From positions 124,001 to 188,000 of the forward strand of contig NZ_RKMB01000007.1 in assembly GCF_003797765.1 (NCBI RefSeq): 64,000 nucleotides of DNA, in the 5' to 3' direction. Of the stretch, positions 1 to 10,674 are shown piece after piece. The stretch's first letter is position 1; each line of letters opens with the position of its first letter. This DNA comes from Ramlibacter sp. WS9 (GTDB lineage Bacteria; Pseudomonadota; Gammaproteobacteria; Burkholderiales; Burkholderiaceae_C). Made by a program: the position numbers and the translations under genes. Under the pieces are notes generated by a model, which was given only the letters and a program-made list of their open reading frames with translations, did not search any database and was not told the DNA's origin.

Positions 1-1083
1 GGCCAGCATTTCCTTGCCGGCGCTGTTGGCGATCGGGCCCTTCCAGATCGAGAAGCTGCCGTCCTTCAGGCCGGCCTTGATCTCGTCGATCTTCTTCTTG
101 GTGTCGTCCGGCACGTCGGCGGCAACGGACACCATGTCGATCGAGCCTTCCTTGACGCCCCACCAGATCTTGGTCGGCGAGGTCTTCCACTTGCCGTCCA
201 GCGCTTCACGCACGGCCGACACGTAGTACGGCGCCCAGTTGATGATGGCCGAGCCCAGGTGGGCCTTGGGGCCGTAGGACGTCATGTCGCTGTCCCAGCC
301 GAAGGCGCGCTTGCCCATCTTCTCTGCCGTCTGCAGCACGGCCGACGAATCGGTGTTCTGCATCAGCACATCGGCGCCGCCGTTGATCAGCGAGGTGGCG
401 GCTTCGGTTTCCTTCGGCGGGTTGAACCACTCGTTCACCCACACCACCTTGGTCTTGACCTTGGGGTTGACCGACTGGGCGCCCAGCGTGAAGCTGTTGA
501 TGTTGCGCACGACTTCCGGGATCGGGATCGACGCGACCACGCCCAGCGTGTTGGTCTTGGTCATCTTGCCCGCGATCACGCCGGCCATGTACGCGCCTTC
601 ATAGGTGCGGCTGTCGTAGGCACGCAGGTTCTCGGCATTCTTGTAGCCGGTGGCGTGCTCGAACTTCACGTCCTTGCTGTCGGCGGCGACCTTCAGCATG
701 GGCTCCATGTAGCCGAAGGTGGTACCGAAGATCAGCTTGTTGCCCTGCCCCACCATGTCGCGGATGACGCGCTCGGCGTCGGCCGATTCCGGCACTTTTT
801 CGACGTAGCTGGTGACGACCTTGTCGCCGAATTCCTTTTCCACCGCCTTGCGGCCGTTGTCGTGGGCGAAGGTCCAGCCGCCGTCGCCGACCGGGCCGAC
901 GTAGGCAAAGGCGATCTTCAGCGGATCGGGCTTGGGTGCGGGAGCGGGGGCCGACGCCACCGGCGCCGCAGCGGGAGCCGCGGGCTTGGGAGCCTCCGTC
1001 TTGCTGCAACCCGCCAGGGCGGCGGCAGCCAGCGCGGACAGCGCCGCGAGCTTCAGCATCGAACGTTTCTTCATGTCTGTCAT
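1..1083 (-). CDS. BMP family ABC transporter substrate-binding lipoprotein (3' end outside window)
   Basis: This is the periplasmic binding component of a BMP/Med-type ABC importer, a family that binds nucleosides or purine bases. The reading frame stays open to base 1, so the C-terminus is missing. The protein begins MTDMKKRSM and has a lipoprotein signal with lipobox LAGC followed by an Ala/Pro-rich spacer. The mature part starts LKIAFAYVGPVGDGGWT, a typical BMP opening, and later carries GWDSDMTSYGP and INWAPYYV, both family-like. An ATG four codons downstream (1074) is an alternative start. Two permeases and a double ATPase lie directly upstream on the same strand, and the divergent xdhAB genes suggest a purine such as xanthine or hypoxanthine as ligand. 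That substrate is inferred from context. Confidence 0.93.
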   Translation of the reverse strand, partial: MTDMKKRSMLKLAALSALAAAALAGCSKTEAPKPAAPAAAPVASAPAPAPKPDPLKIAFAYVGPVGDGGWTFAHDNGRKAVEKEFGDKVVTSYVEKVPESADAERVIRDMVGQGNKLIFGTTFGYMEPMLKVAADSKDVKFEHATGYKNAENLRAYDSRTYEGAYMAGVIAGKMTKTNTLGVVASIPIPEVVRNINSFTLGAQSVNPKVKTKVVWVNEWFNPPKETEAATSLINGGADVLMQNTDSSAVLQTAEKMGKRAFGWDSDMTSYGPKAHLGSAIINWAPYYVSAVREALDGKWKTSPTKIWWGVKEGSIDMVSVAADVPDDTKKKIDEIKAGLKDGSFSIWKGPIANSAGKEMLA

Positions 1084-1121
1084 GGGAGTCCTTCTCCTGG
1101 GGTTGAAAGCGAAAAGCGTGA

Positions 1122-2042
1122 TTATGAGCCGGGATAAAACGGCTTGCCCAGGGAGGCCGGCATGTTGATCCGGATCCAGGCGGGGTTGCGGGAAATAAGG
1201 GCGAGCACCACGATGGTGGCGATATAGGGCAGCATGGTGAGGAACTGGCTGGGGATGTCCACACCGATGCCCTGGAAGTGGAACTGCAGCATCGTGACGC
1301 CCCCGAACAGGTAAGCACCAAGCAACACGCGTGCCGGGCGCCAGGTGGCGAAGGTCGTCAGCGCCAGCGCGATCCAGCCCTTGCCGGCGACCATGCCCTC
1401 GACCCACAGCGGCGTGTAGACCACGGCGATGTAGGCACCGGCCAGGCCGCACAGCGCGCCACCGGCGACGACCGCCGCCAGGCGGATACGCCGCACCGGG
1501 TAGCCCAACGCGTGAGCTGAATCCGGCGACTCGCCCACCGAGCGCAACACCAGCCCGGTGCGCGAACGGTAGAGGAACCAGATCAGCCAGGCCACCAGCG
1601 CGATGGCCAGGTAGACCATGGGGTGCTGGCGGAACAGCGCCGGGCCGATGAGCGGGATGTCGCCCAGCAGCGGAATGGCGAAGTGCGGCCGCTCGGGCAG
1701 CTTCTCCTGCACGTAGGCAATACCGGCGAAGGCCGAGAAGCCGGCGCCGAACAGGCTGAGGGCCAGGCCGGTGGCGTACTGGTTGGTGTTGAGCCAGATG
1801 ACGAGCACGCCGAAGATGGCGGCCAGCAGCGCGCCCGCGCCCATGCCGGCCGCGAAACCCAGCCAGTCGTTGCCGGTGTGGACCACGGTGGCGAAGCCGG
1901 CGATGGCCGCGCACAGCATCATCCCTTCGGCGCCGAGGTTGACGATGCCGGCTTTCTCATTGATGAGCAGGCCCAGGGCGGCGATGGCCAGCACGGTGCC
2001 GGCGTTGAGCGTGGCCGCGAAAAGCAGTGCGTAGGAATCCAT
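1122..2042 (-). CDS. ABC transporter permease, BMP/nucleoside type (second permease)
   Basis: A 306-residue inner-membrane permease of the BPD_transp_2 (RbsC/LivH-like) family, with about eight to ten hydrophobic segments. The N-terminal motif INEKAGIVNLGAEGMM is the signature of the second permease of BMP-type nucleoside importers (NupQ/YufQ-like). The start codon lies one base past the stop of the preceding permease, with a GGAG about ten bases upstream, so the two are probably translationally coupled. The gap to the binding-protein gene is 38 bp. It would form the heteromeric channel with the permease at 2044-3123. Confidence 0.93.
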   Translation of the reverse strand: MDSYALLFAATLNAGTVLAIAALGLLINEKAGIVNLGAEGMMLCAAIAGFATVVHTGNDWLGFAAGMGAGALLAAIFGVLVIWLNTNQYATGLALSLFGAGFSAFAGIAYVQEKLPERPHFAIPLLGDIPLIGPALFRQHPMVYLAIALVAWLIWFLYRSRTGLVLRSVGESPDSAHALGYPVRRIRLAAVVAGGALCGLAGAYIAVVYTPLWVEGMVAGKGWIALALTTFATWRPARVLLGAYLFGGVTMLQFHFQGIGVDIPSQFLTMLPYIATIVVLALISRNPAWIRINMPASLGKPFYPGS

Positions 2043-2043
2043 C

Positions 2044-3115
2044 TCAGTTTGCTCCCTTCAGAGCCAGGGGTGCAGTGAAGCGGATGCGATAAGCCATCAG
2101 CGTGTCGCAGGCCAGCAGCGTGAACAGCAGCAAGCCCTGGAAGACGCCGGTCAGCGATTTGGGCAGGCCCAGACGCGATTGCGCCAGCTCACCGCCGATG
2201 TAGAACATGCTCATCAGGATGGCGGAGAACACCATGCCGACCGGGTGCAGGCGGCCGACGAAGGCCACGATGATGGCCGCGAAGCCGTAGCCCGCGGGGA
2301 CGTACGGCGTGAGCTGGCCGAGCGGGCCTGCGACTTCCAGTGCACCGGCCAGGCCGGCGGCGCCGCCCGACGTCAGCAGTGCGATCCACAGCGCCTTGCG
2401 CGAAGAGAAGCCCGCGTAGCGCGCGGCCGCCGGTGCCAGGCCGCCCACCTGCTGGGCAAAGCCGGCGCGGGTGCGAAACAGGAACACCCACAGCCCCGCG
2501 GCACCCACCAACGCGATCACGATCCCGATGGTGAGGCGCGAGCCCTGCATCAGCTTGGGGATCTGCGTCACCGCGTCGAAGGTCTTGGTCTGCGGGAAGT
2601 TGTAGCCGCCCGGGTCTTTCCACGGGCCGTACACCAGGAAGCTGAGCACCATGTCGGCAACGTACACCAGCATCAGGCTCACCAGGATCTCGTTGGCGTT
2701 GAACTTGTCTCGCAGCAGCGCGGTGAGCCCCGCCCACGCCATGCCGCCCAGGATGCCGGCCAGCACGATGGCGATGACGATCCAACGGCCGGCGTCCTTG
2801 TCGGCCAGCAGCGCGACGCCGCCCGCCATCACGGCGCCGATGATGAACTGGCCCTCGGCGCCGATGTTCCAGACGTTGGATCGGAAGCACACGGCAAGGC
2901 CCAGCGCGATGATGAGCAGCGGCGTGGCCTTGACCATCAGCTCGCCCAGCGCATACGGCGATTTGATCGGCTCCCAGAAGAACACCTGCAAGCCCTTGAC
3001 CGGGTCCTTGCCGAGGGCGATGAACAGGATCACGCCGATGATGACGGTGACGGCCAGCGCCAGCAGCGGCGAGGCGAGGCTCCAGAATTTGGATGCCTGA
3101 GGACGGGGTTCGAGC

Positions 3116-3123
<8 letters not shown>
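2044..3123 (-). CDS. ABC transporter permease, BMP/nucleoside type (first permease)
   Basis: A permease of about 359 residues, family BPD_transp_2, with the motif NVWNIGAEGQFIIGA typical of the first permease (NupP/YufP-like) of BMP importers. I start it at MLKLEPRP (3123), which has an AAGGA Shine-Dalgarno about seven bases upstream. The frame is open further 5', but that extension translates a G-rich palindromic repeat (3139-3177) and has no family character. The start overlaps the last eight bases of the ATPase gene, which implies translational coupling. It works with the second permease and the double ATPase. Confidence 0.92.
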
Positions 3124-4684
<1,561 letters not shown>

Positions 4685-4722
4685 TGCTCTTGTCTCTCTC
4701 GTTATGTATTGCTTTTCAGGTG

Positions 4723-5730
4723 TCACCGCGGAACCGGCTTTGCCGGGCCGCTGGTGGCGCCCCCTTGAGGGGGCATCGCCGCAGGCGCATCGGGGGTGGG
4801 CTTTGACCGGAGGGCCGCCGCGACGCTCTTGATTTGTTCGCGCAGCCATTTGGCCGACGCGGAGGCGTGCGTGCGCTCATGCCATAACTGGTAGTACATG
4901 AGCTGGGGGAAATCGATCGGGCATTCGAGGATCTTCACGGGCAGGCTGTTCGCGAAGCGCTCGCAATACTGGCGGCCCGTCGTCATCACCAGCAAGCTCG
5001 ATGCCACCATGCCCGGAATCAGGCCGAAGTGCGGGCAACGCGCCGTGATGTTGCGCGCCAGGCCCAGGCCTTCCAGGTGATCGTCGATCACGCCGCGCGC
5101 GCCCGGGTGCGTGGGCGTGGGGGCGATGTGCTCGCACTCCAGCCAGGTTTCCTGCGTCCAGCCGCGCCGGGCCGCCGGATGTTCCTTGGACACCATGCAC
5201 ACCACCTCATCCGCGAACAGCTTGCCCAAGTGCAGGTCTTCCGGGGGCTTCAGCCAGTTGCCGACGACCACATCCACGTGGCCTTGCGACAAGTGCGCGT
5301 GGTAGTCCGAATCGGCAGACAGCGGGTGGATCTCGATGTGGGTCAGCGGTGCGTGCGACTTGATCTGCGAAACCAGTTGCGGCAGGAAATGCGGATCGAG
5401 GTAGTCGCTGGCGGCGACGCGGAAAGTATGGGTCGCGGTTTGCGGATCGAAGCCCCGCGCGCCGGTAAAAAGCACCTCGGCGGCGCGCAGGATGCTCGCG
5501 CTCGGCTCGATCATGCGCAGGCCGGCGTCGGTGGGCACCATGCCGGAGCCCGAGCGCACCAGAAGCGGGTCACCCGAGAGGTCACGCAGGCGCTTGAGCG
5601 CCGCTGAGACAGCGGGCTGGTACATGCCCAACCGGAGGGCGGCGCGGGAAACACTGCGTTCAGTCAACACGGTATGCAAGACCCTGATCAAGTGGAGGTC
5701 TATCTTGTCGAAAAGCGCTTGATCTCTCAT
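4723..5730 (-). CDS. LysR family transcriptional regulator (next to xdhAB)
   Basis: A 335-residue LysR-type regulator. The N-terminal winged helix-turn-helix is clear (LHTVLTERSVSRAALRLGMY, then QPAVSAALKRLRDLSGDPLL), followed by a periplasmic-binding-like effector domain from about residue 90 (FRVAASDYLDPHFLP). It is divergent from xdhA across about 110 bp and lies 38 bp upstream of the BMP ATPase on the same strand. It is therefore placed to control both purine oxidation and purine uptake, probably responding to a purine intermediate; this is inferred. The last about 26 residues (ending GPAKPVPR) come from repeat family A and are unlikely to be part of the ancestral fold. Confidence 0.93.
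   Translation of the reverse strand: MRDQALFDKIDLHLIRVLHTVLTERSVSRAALRLGMYQPAVSAALKRLRDLSGDPLLVRSGSGMVPTDAGLRMIEPSASILRAAEVLFTGARGFDPQTATHTFRVAASDYLDPHFLPQLVSQIKSHAPLTHIEIHPLSADSDYHAHLSQGHVDVVVGNWLKPPEDLHLGKLFADEVVCMVSKEHPAARRGWTQETWLECEHIAPTPTHPGARGVIDDHLEGLGLARNITARCPHFGLIPGMVASSLLVMTTGRQYCERFANSLPVKILECPIDFPQLMYYQLWHERTHASASAKWLREQIKSVAAALRSKPTPDAPAAMPPQGGATSGPAKPVPR
4724..4800. repeat. Dispersed ~78 bp repeat, family A, copy 1
   Basis: Begins CACCGCGGAACCGGCTTTGC and continues through a GGCCGC block, a C-run/TTGA/G-run hairpin and a GCGCC/GGCGC hairpin. Near-identical copies lie at 16619-16695 (same orientation) and 29271-29349 (inverted). This copy encodes the final part of the LysR protein, so the present C-terminus of that protein is repeat-derived. 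Confidence 0.8.
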
Positions 5731-5842
5731 ACCTGGGCCTGCATTCTTGTCATATGAACGGGCTTATGTTGCAGCGCAGCCAGCTCTTTACCCTCAGGCT
5801 GACTCTCGACGGACACACCACAAATCAACCATACTGGGTTTC

Positions 5843-7297
5843 ATGGAAGCGAAGACGATCCGATTCATCCGCCGCGGCGAGCTTGTCGCGCTGAACAATG
5901 TACCACCCGACCGCACGCTGCTGGAAGTATTGCGTGAGGACCTTTCGTGCACCGGCACCAAGGAAGGCTGCGGCGAAGGCGACTGCGGCGCGTGCACCGT
6001 GGTGCTGGGCGAAGCGCGCGGCGAAGCCATGCAATACCGCGCGATCAACAGCTGCATCCGCCTGGCTCATTCCATCGACGGCATGGCCCTGTGGACGGTG
6101 GAAGACCTGGCCGCGGACGACGGCAGCCTGCACCCTGCGCAAGAGGCGATGGTGCAGTGCCACGGATCGCAATGCGGCTTCTGCACCCCCGGTTTTGTCA
6201 TGAGCCTGTTCGGCATGTACCAGAACCATGTTTGCCATGGCAAAGGCATCACGCGCGAGCTGGCACAGGAAGAACTCTCAGGCAACCTGTGCCGCTGCAC
6301 GGGGTACCGGCCCATCCTGGATGCGGCGCAGCAGATGGCGGAACTGCCGGCGGTGAAGGTCGATGAACTCGCGCTGGTTTCGCAATTGAAGCGCCTGAAG
6401 GCACCGGCTTCGCAAGCATCGTCCTACCTCGCACCGAAGACGCTGCCAGCCTTGCTCGCTTCGCGCGCCGCGCACCCCGACGCGCAGATCGTCGCCGGCT
6501 GCACCGACGTGGGCCTGTGGGTCACGAAGATGCACATGCAGTTCGGCAAGATGCTGGACGTGACGGGCGTGCAAGAACTGCGCCGCGTCGAGCACTACGA
6601 CAACCACATTGCCATCGGCGCGGCAGTGACGCTCACCGATGCGTTCGACGCGCTGGTTGCGGAGCGTCCGCAGCTCAAGACCTTTGCCAACCGTTTCGCC
6701 GGCCTGCCGGTGCGCAACTCCGGCACGCTGGGCGGCAACGTTGCCAACGGCTCGCCGATCGGCGACTCGATGCCGCTTCTCATCGCGCTCAACGCGCACG
6801 TGGTGCTCATGAGCACGCGCGGGCACCGCGAGATGGCGCTGGAAGATTTCTACACCGGTTACCGCAAGAACCTGCTGGCGCCCGACGAAGTGCTGGCGTG
6901 GATCAAGGTGCCGCGGCCGCGGAAGGGCGAATTCCTTCGCGCCTACAAGATCAGCAAGCGCTATGACGACGACATTTCGGCGGTGTGCCTGGTGGTCAAC
7001 ATGACGCTGAACGGCAACACGGTCGCCCAGGTCTCTATCGGCGCCGGCGGTGTCGCGGCAACGCCGGTGCGTGCAACACAAGCCGAATCCGCGTTGATCG
7101 GCAAGCCCTGGACGACCGAAGCTGCACGCAAGGCCTCCGATGCGCTGCGCGCGCAGTTCCAGCCCATCTCCGACATGCGCGCTTCCGCTGCGTACCGCAG
7201 CGAGGTGCTGGGCAACCTGATGCAGCGCTTCTGGCTCGAAAGCCAGGGCATGCAGCAGATCAACCTCGAAAACTTCCAACTGGCGGAGGCCGTATGA
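5843..7297 (+). CDS. xdhA: Xanthine dehydrogenase small subunit (2Fe-2S and FAD)
   Basis: A 484-residue subunit that carries electrons from the molybdenum centre through two 2Fe-2S clusters to FAD during oxidation of hypoxanthine and xanthine to urate. The plant-type ferredoxin cysteines are in CTGTKEGCGEGDCGACTVV, and the second cluster cysteines in GSQCGFCTPGFVMS and NLCRCTGYRP. The FAD-binding part follows (IVAGCTDVGLWV; NVANGSPIGDSMPLL). I start at MEAKTIRFIRRGE (5843); an ATG at 5747 is in frame but the extra 32 residues look like non-coding sequence between divergent genes. xdhB follows after a 76 bp gap containing a repeat. Confidence 0.96.
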   Translation: MEAKTIRFIRRGELVALNNVPPDRTLLEVLREDLSCTGTKEGCGEGDCGACTVVLGEARGEAMQYRAINSCIRLAHSIDGMALWTVEDLAADDGSLHPAQEAMVQCHGSQCGFCTPGFVMSLFGMYQNHVCHGKGITRELAQEELSGNLCRCTGYRPILDAAQQMAELPAVKVDELALVSQLKRLKAPASQASSYLAPKTLPALLASRAAHPDAQIVAGCTDVGLWVTKMHMQFGKMLDVTGVQELRRVEHYDNHIAIGAAVTLTDAFDALVAERPQLKTFANRFAGLPVRNSGTLGGNVANGSPIGDSMPLLIALNAHVVLMSTRGHREMALEDFYTGYRKNLLAPDEVLAWIKVPRPRKGEFLRAYKISKRYDDDISAVCLVVNMTLNGNTVAQVSIGAGGVAATPVRATQAESALIGKPWTTEAARKASDALRAQFQPISDMRASAAYRSEVLGNLMQRFWLESQGMQQINLENFQLAEAV

Positions 7298-7299
7298 GC

Positions 7300-7372
7300 C
7301 CCCACGCTCACATTCGTTCGCTGCCCCCCGAGGGGGCGCTTGCCTCCTTTGAGGCGGCTCTGCAGGAGGCAA
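7300..7372. repeat. Palindromic repeat between xdhA and xdhB
   Basis: A 73 bp spacer with nested hairpin potential: a C-run paired with GAGGGGGCG, then GCCTCC/GAGGCGG. Its style (CCCCACGCTCAC, then CTGCCCCCCGAGGGGGC) matches other dispersed elements in the window but it is not a copy of family A or B. The last bases TGCAGGAGGC also supply the Shine-Dalgarno of xdhB, so the element could affect the ratio of the two subunits. Confidence 0.5.
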
Positions 7373-7373
7373 A

Positions 7374-9692
7374 ATGAACGCCCCCGAGAAATTCCTCAAC
7401 AAGACGCCGGCGGCGCAGCCGGCCGCCGGCACGCCGCACTTCCACGAAAGCGCGCGCGCGCAGGTCGCTGGCTCGGCGACATACGTCGACGACATCCCGG
7501 AGATCAAGGGCACGCTGTACGCCGCGCCTATCCTTTCGACCATCGCCCACGGCAACCTCAGGGGCGTCGATGCCAGCCTTGCGCTGGCCATGCCCGGCGT
7601 GCGCGGCGTGGTCCTGGCCAGCGACGTTCCGGGGGATCCGAAGTTCCCCACCTTCACGCACGACGAACCGATCTTCGCCACCAACAAGGTCGAACACATC
7701 GGCCAGGTGATCGGCGTGGTCGTCGCCGAGACGGTGATGCAGGCGCGACGCGCGGCGCGCAAGGTGAAGCTCGACATCGAGGCCCTGCCGGCCGTCCTCA
7801 CCGTGAAAGAAGCATTGAAGGCAGAGAACTACGTCCTGCCGCCCGTCTTCGTGCGCCGCGGCGATGCCGAACAGGGCATCGCGCGCGCGGCGCATCGCCT
7901 GTCCGGCGAACTGGAAGTCGGCGGCCAGGAGCACTTCTACCTGGAAGGCCAGGTCGCCTACGCGCTGCCGCTGGAGCAGAACCAGTGGTGGATCTATTCC
8001 AGCACCCAGCATCCGGGCGAAGTGCAGCACTGGGTCGGGCACGCGCTGGGCCTGGAGAACAATGCCGTGACGGTCGAATGCCGCCGCATGGGCGGCGCCT
8101 TCGGCGGAAAAGAAACGCAGGCCGGGCACCTGGCGGTGTGGGCGGCGCTGGCGGCGAACAAGACGCGCCGGCCGGTCAAGCTGCGCTTCGACCGCGACGA
8201 CGACTTCATGATCACCGGCAAGCGGCATCCGTTTGCCTACGAATACACGGTGGGCTTCGACGACACCGGCCTCATCACCGGCCTCAAGCTCATGCTCGCG
8301 GCCAACTGCGGTTTCAGCGCGGACTTGAGCGGCCCCGTGGCCGACCGCGCCGTTTTCCACGCCGACAACGCTTACTTCCTGAGCGATGTCGAGATCGCGT
8401 CTTACCGCTGCAAGACGAACACGCAAAGCCACACGGCCTTTCGCGGCTTCGGCGGGCCTCAGGGGATGATCGTGATCGAGGCCATCCTCGGCGACATCGC
8501 GCGCCAGCTCGGCCTGGACCCGATCGATGTGCGCAAGCGCAACCTGTACGGCGTCGACGACCGCAACGTCACGCACTACCAGATGCAGGTGGAAGACAAC
8601 ATCCTGCATCCGATGATCGACCGGTTGGAGCACAGCGCGGATTACCGCGCGCGCCGAGAAGCCATCGCGAAGTGGAACGCCAACAGCCCCGTCATCAAGC
8701 GCGGCATCGCGCTGACACCCGTCAAGTTCGGCATCTCGTTCACCGCCACCTTCTTCAACCAGGCCGGTGCGCTGGTGCATGTCTACACCGACGGCAGCGT
8801 GCAGGTGAACCATGGCGGCACGGAGATGGGCCAAGGCCTCAATACCAAGGTGGCGCAGATCGTCGCCGATGAACTGGGCGTGCCTTTCGAGCGCGTACGC
8901 GCCACTGCCAGCGACACCAGCAAGGTGCCCAACGCCAGCGCCACCGCCGCTTCCAGCGGCACCGACTTGAACGGCCGTGCCGCCCAGTTCGCCGCACGCC
9001 AGGTGCGCGAGCGCCTCGCCGAATTCATCGGCCAGCGCCAGGGCTGCGACCCGAAGAAGGTGGTCTTCGCGCATGGCCAGGTGAGCAGCCCTGATGCGGT
9101 GATCAGCTGGGAACAGCTGGTCGACGACGCGTACAAGGCACGCGTTCAGCTGTGGAGCGACGGCTTCTACAAAACGCCCAAGATCCACTACGACAAGCAC
9201 ACGCTGACGGGCCGACCCTTCTACTACTTCTCGTACGGCGCCGCCTGCAGCGAAGTGGCCATCGACACGCTCACCGGCGAGAGCCGTGTGCTCAAGGTCG
9301 ACATCCTCCACGACGTGGGCACGCCCATCAATCCTGCCATCGACATCGGCCAGATCGAGGGCGGCTTCATCCAGGGCATGGGCTGGCTGACGACGGAACA
9401 GCTGGTGTGGAACGACAAGGGTTACTTGTCGACCCACGCGCCCAGCACCTACAAGATCCCGGCCACCGGCGACGTCCCGGCGCATTTCAGGGTCGATTTG
9501 TGGCCCGAGCCCAACCGTGAAGACAACGTATTCGGCAGCAAGGCCGTGGGTGAGCCGCCCTTCATGCTGGCGATCAGCGTGTGGGAAGCTCTGCGTGATG
9601 CGGCAGCGGCAGCGGCGGCGCGTAGCGGCCGAGCCGTTCACATGGATGCGCCTGCCACTGCTGAGAACGTGCTGAAGGCACTCAGCAGTTAA
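7374..9692 (+). CDS. xdhB: Xanthine dehydrogenase molybdopterin-binding (large) subunit
   Basis: A 772-residue molybdenum subunit that hydroxylates hypoxanthine and xanthine. The N-terminal hammerhead domain (GSATYVDDIPEIKGTLYAAP) is followed by cofactor-binding motifs: ECRRMGGAFGGKETQ, TNTQSHTAFRGFGGPQGM (with the Arg typical of xanthine-oxidising members), GGTEMGQGLNTK and, near the C-terminus, GEPPFMLAISVWEAL. An AGGAGG Shine-Dalgarno lies six bases before ATG 7374. Length is as expected. It pairs with XdhA just upstream; the maturation factor XdhC is not adjacent but lies at 62869-63672. Confidence 0.97.
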   Translation: MNAPEKFLNKTPAAQPAAGTPHFHESARAQVAGSATYVDDIPEIKGTLYAAPILSTIAHGNLRGVDASLALAMPGVRGVVLASDVPGDPKFPTFTHDEPIFATNKVEHIGQVIGVVVAETVMQARRAARKVKLDIEALPAVLTVKEALKAENYVLPPVFVRRGDAEQGIARAAHRLSGELEVGGQEHFYLEGQVAYALPLEQNQWWIYSSTQHPGEVQHWVGHALGLENNAVTVECRRMGGAFGGKETQAGHLAVWAALAANKTRRPVKLRFDRDDDFMITGKRHPFAYEYTVGFDDTGLITGLKLMLAANCGFSADLSGPVADRAVFHADNAYFLSDVEIASYRCKTNTQSHTAFRGFGGPQGMIVIEAILGDIARQLGLDPIDVRKRNLYGVDDRNVTHYQMQVEDNILHPMIDRLEHSADYRARREAIAKWNANSPVIKRGIALTPVKFGISFTATFFNQAGALVHVYTDGSVQVNHGGTEMGQGLNTKVAQIVADELGVPFERVRATASDTSKVPNASATAASSGTDLNGRAAQFAARQVRERLAEFIGQRQGCDPKKVVFAHGQVSSPDAVISWEQLVDDAYKARVQLWSDGFYKTPKIHYDKHTLTGRPFYYFSYGAACSEVAIDTLTGESRVLKVDILHDVGTPINPAIDIGQIEGGFIQGMGWLTTEQLVWNDKGYLSTHAPSTYKIPATGDVPAHFRVDLWPEPNREDNVFGSKAVGEPPFMLAISVWEALRDAAAAAAARSGRAVHMDAPATAENVLKALSS

Positions 9693-9804
9693 CCTGGCTG
9701 TCGCGGCGGGGCTCATCTGTCCGACATGGCCTGTCGGAAAACGTCTTCAGTGGACGCGCCCGATGCCTACAGGCTGCCTCCGCCGTCCGGGCGTCAATAC
9801 ACCC

Positions 9805-9954
9805 ATGAAGATTCTGAACCTCATCCATGTCATGGTCGCCCAGGCGTTCTACAACTGGGCGGCCCGCGAAATCAATCCGCTCCACCCGGACCTGCCGCGC
9901 ATCATGACGCGCCAGATGGAGTTGTCGGACAAGGCCCATCGCGTTTTCAGCTAG
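9805..9954 (+). CDS. Small uncharacterised protein (49 aa)
   Basis: A short frame reading MKILNLIHVMVAQAFYNWAA and ending DKAHRVFS. It contains one amphipathic or weakly hydrophobic helix followed by a basic, Pro-containing region. It occupies the 313 bp gap between xdhB and the RidA-like gene. No strong Shine-Dalgarno is visible, and an in-frame ATG at 9763 would add 14 residues that look unlike protein. The residue composition (few Arg/Ala/Gly strings) is more protein-like than the shadow frames around it. Function unknown; it could be spurious. Confidence 0.45.
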   Translation: MKILNLIHVMVAQAFYNWAAREINPLHPDLPRIMTRQMELSDKAHRVFS

Positions 9955-10005
9955 GCACGCGCAGGCAGAATCGGGCACGGCACTGCAGCCGCCCCAGGAG
10001 GAAAA

Positions 10006-10395
10006 ATGACCCGACGACTCATCAGCTCCGGCTCCACTTTCGAGGAACAGATCGGCTACTCGCGCGCCGTGGTCGACGGCGATTGGGTGTTCGTCTCGGG
10101 CACCACCGGCTTCGACTATTCGAGGATGGAAATCCCCGAGGGTCTCCTTGCGCAGACCGAACAATGCCTGAAGAACATCGAGGCGGCGCTGGAGCAGGCC
10201 GGCGCAAGCCTGCGCGACGTCGTGCGCGTCACGTACGTCCTCCCCAATGCGGCCGAGTTTCCCGAATGCTGGCCGGTGCTGCGCCGGTACTTTGGCGAGA
10301 TCCGGCCCGCGGCCATGATGATTTCCGCAGGTTTGGCCGACCCGCGCATGCGGATTGAAATCGAGGTGACAGCAAGAAAACGCACTGCGCCCTAG
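10006..10395 (+). CDS. RidA/YjgF family protein
   Basis: A 129-residue member of the RidA (YjgF/YER057c/UK114) family, whose best-known members hydrolyse reactive enamine/imine intermediates. Visible features are VVDGDWVFVSGTTGFDY near the N-terminus, LKNIEAALEQAGASLRDVVR in the middle and the C-terminal IEIEVTARK strand. The conserved active-site Arg of true RidA (normally in an R-P-A-R-S context) is not obvious: the equivalent stretch reads GEIRPAAMMI, so this may be a subfamily member with a different substrate. A strong AGGAGG precedes the ATG. It stands alone between xdhB and the riboswitch. Confidence 0.9.
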   Translation: MTRRLISSGSTFEEQIGYSRAVVDGDWVFVSGTTGFDYSRMEIPEGLLAQTEQCLKNIEAALEQAGASLRDVVRVTYVLPNAAEFPECWPVLRRYFGEIRPAAMMISAGLADPRMRIEIEVTARKRTAP

Positions 10396-10432
10396 AATCG
10401 CCAACGCTGGCCCCATAAGGCCGGCAGCGTTC

Positions 10433-10582
10433 TCAGGGCGGGGCGTAATTCCCCACCGGCGGTATCCGCGGCTTTGGCTGCGGGAGCCCGCGAGCGCCCG
10501 ATGCCCGCCGCAAGGCGGATGCCGGGGTCAGCAGACCTGGTGAGATGCCAGGGCCGACGGTCACAGTCCGGATGAAAGAGAA
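10433..10582 (+). promoter_or_regulatory. FMN riboswitch (RFN element) upstream of ribH
   Basis: The conserved RFN pieces appear in order: GGGCGGGGCGTAATTCCCCA and CCGGCGGT, then AGCCCGCGAGCGCCC, then GGTCAGCAGACCTGGTGAGA, TGCCAGGGCCGACGGTCACA and finally GTCCGGATGAAAGAGAA. This six-stem aptamer binds FMN and in proteobacteria usually represses riboflavin genes when FMN is abundant. It ends about 92 bases before the ribH start, with a GC-rich hairpin in between. Confidence 0.96.
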
Positions 10583-10596
10583 ACGCGAAAAGCGGT

Positions 10597-10628
10597 GCTG
10601 CCGCGCGTTCACGCGCGTGGGCGGCAGC
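10597..10628 (+). promoter_or_regulatory. Hairpin in the FMN riboswitch expression platform
   Basis: GCTGCCGC pairs with GCGGCAGC around an inner GCGCG/CGCGC stem, downstream of the aptamer. No run of T follows closely, so it is not a classic intrinsic terminator. It may form one of the alternative structures that control access to the AAGGG Shine-Dalgarno at about 10663. The mechanism (translational rather than transcriptional) is inferred. Confidence 0.5.
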
Positions 10629-10674
10629 GTTGACGCGCGCCCTGATTCAGGTAAACCACTCTTCAAGGGTCTCC

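Noticed and set aside
5747-5842. 32-residue N-terminal extension of XdhA
   Set aside because: Lies in the divergent promoter region and lacks family similarity; ATG 5843 begins the ferredoxin domain.
7308-9716. 802-codon open frame on the minus strand
   Set aside because: Exact antisense shadow of xdhB; His/Asp/Val/Arg-rich translation without domains, caused by GC-rich codon bias.
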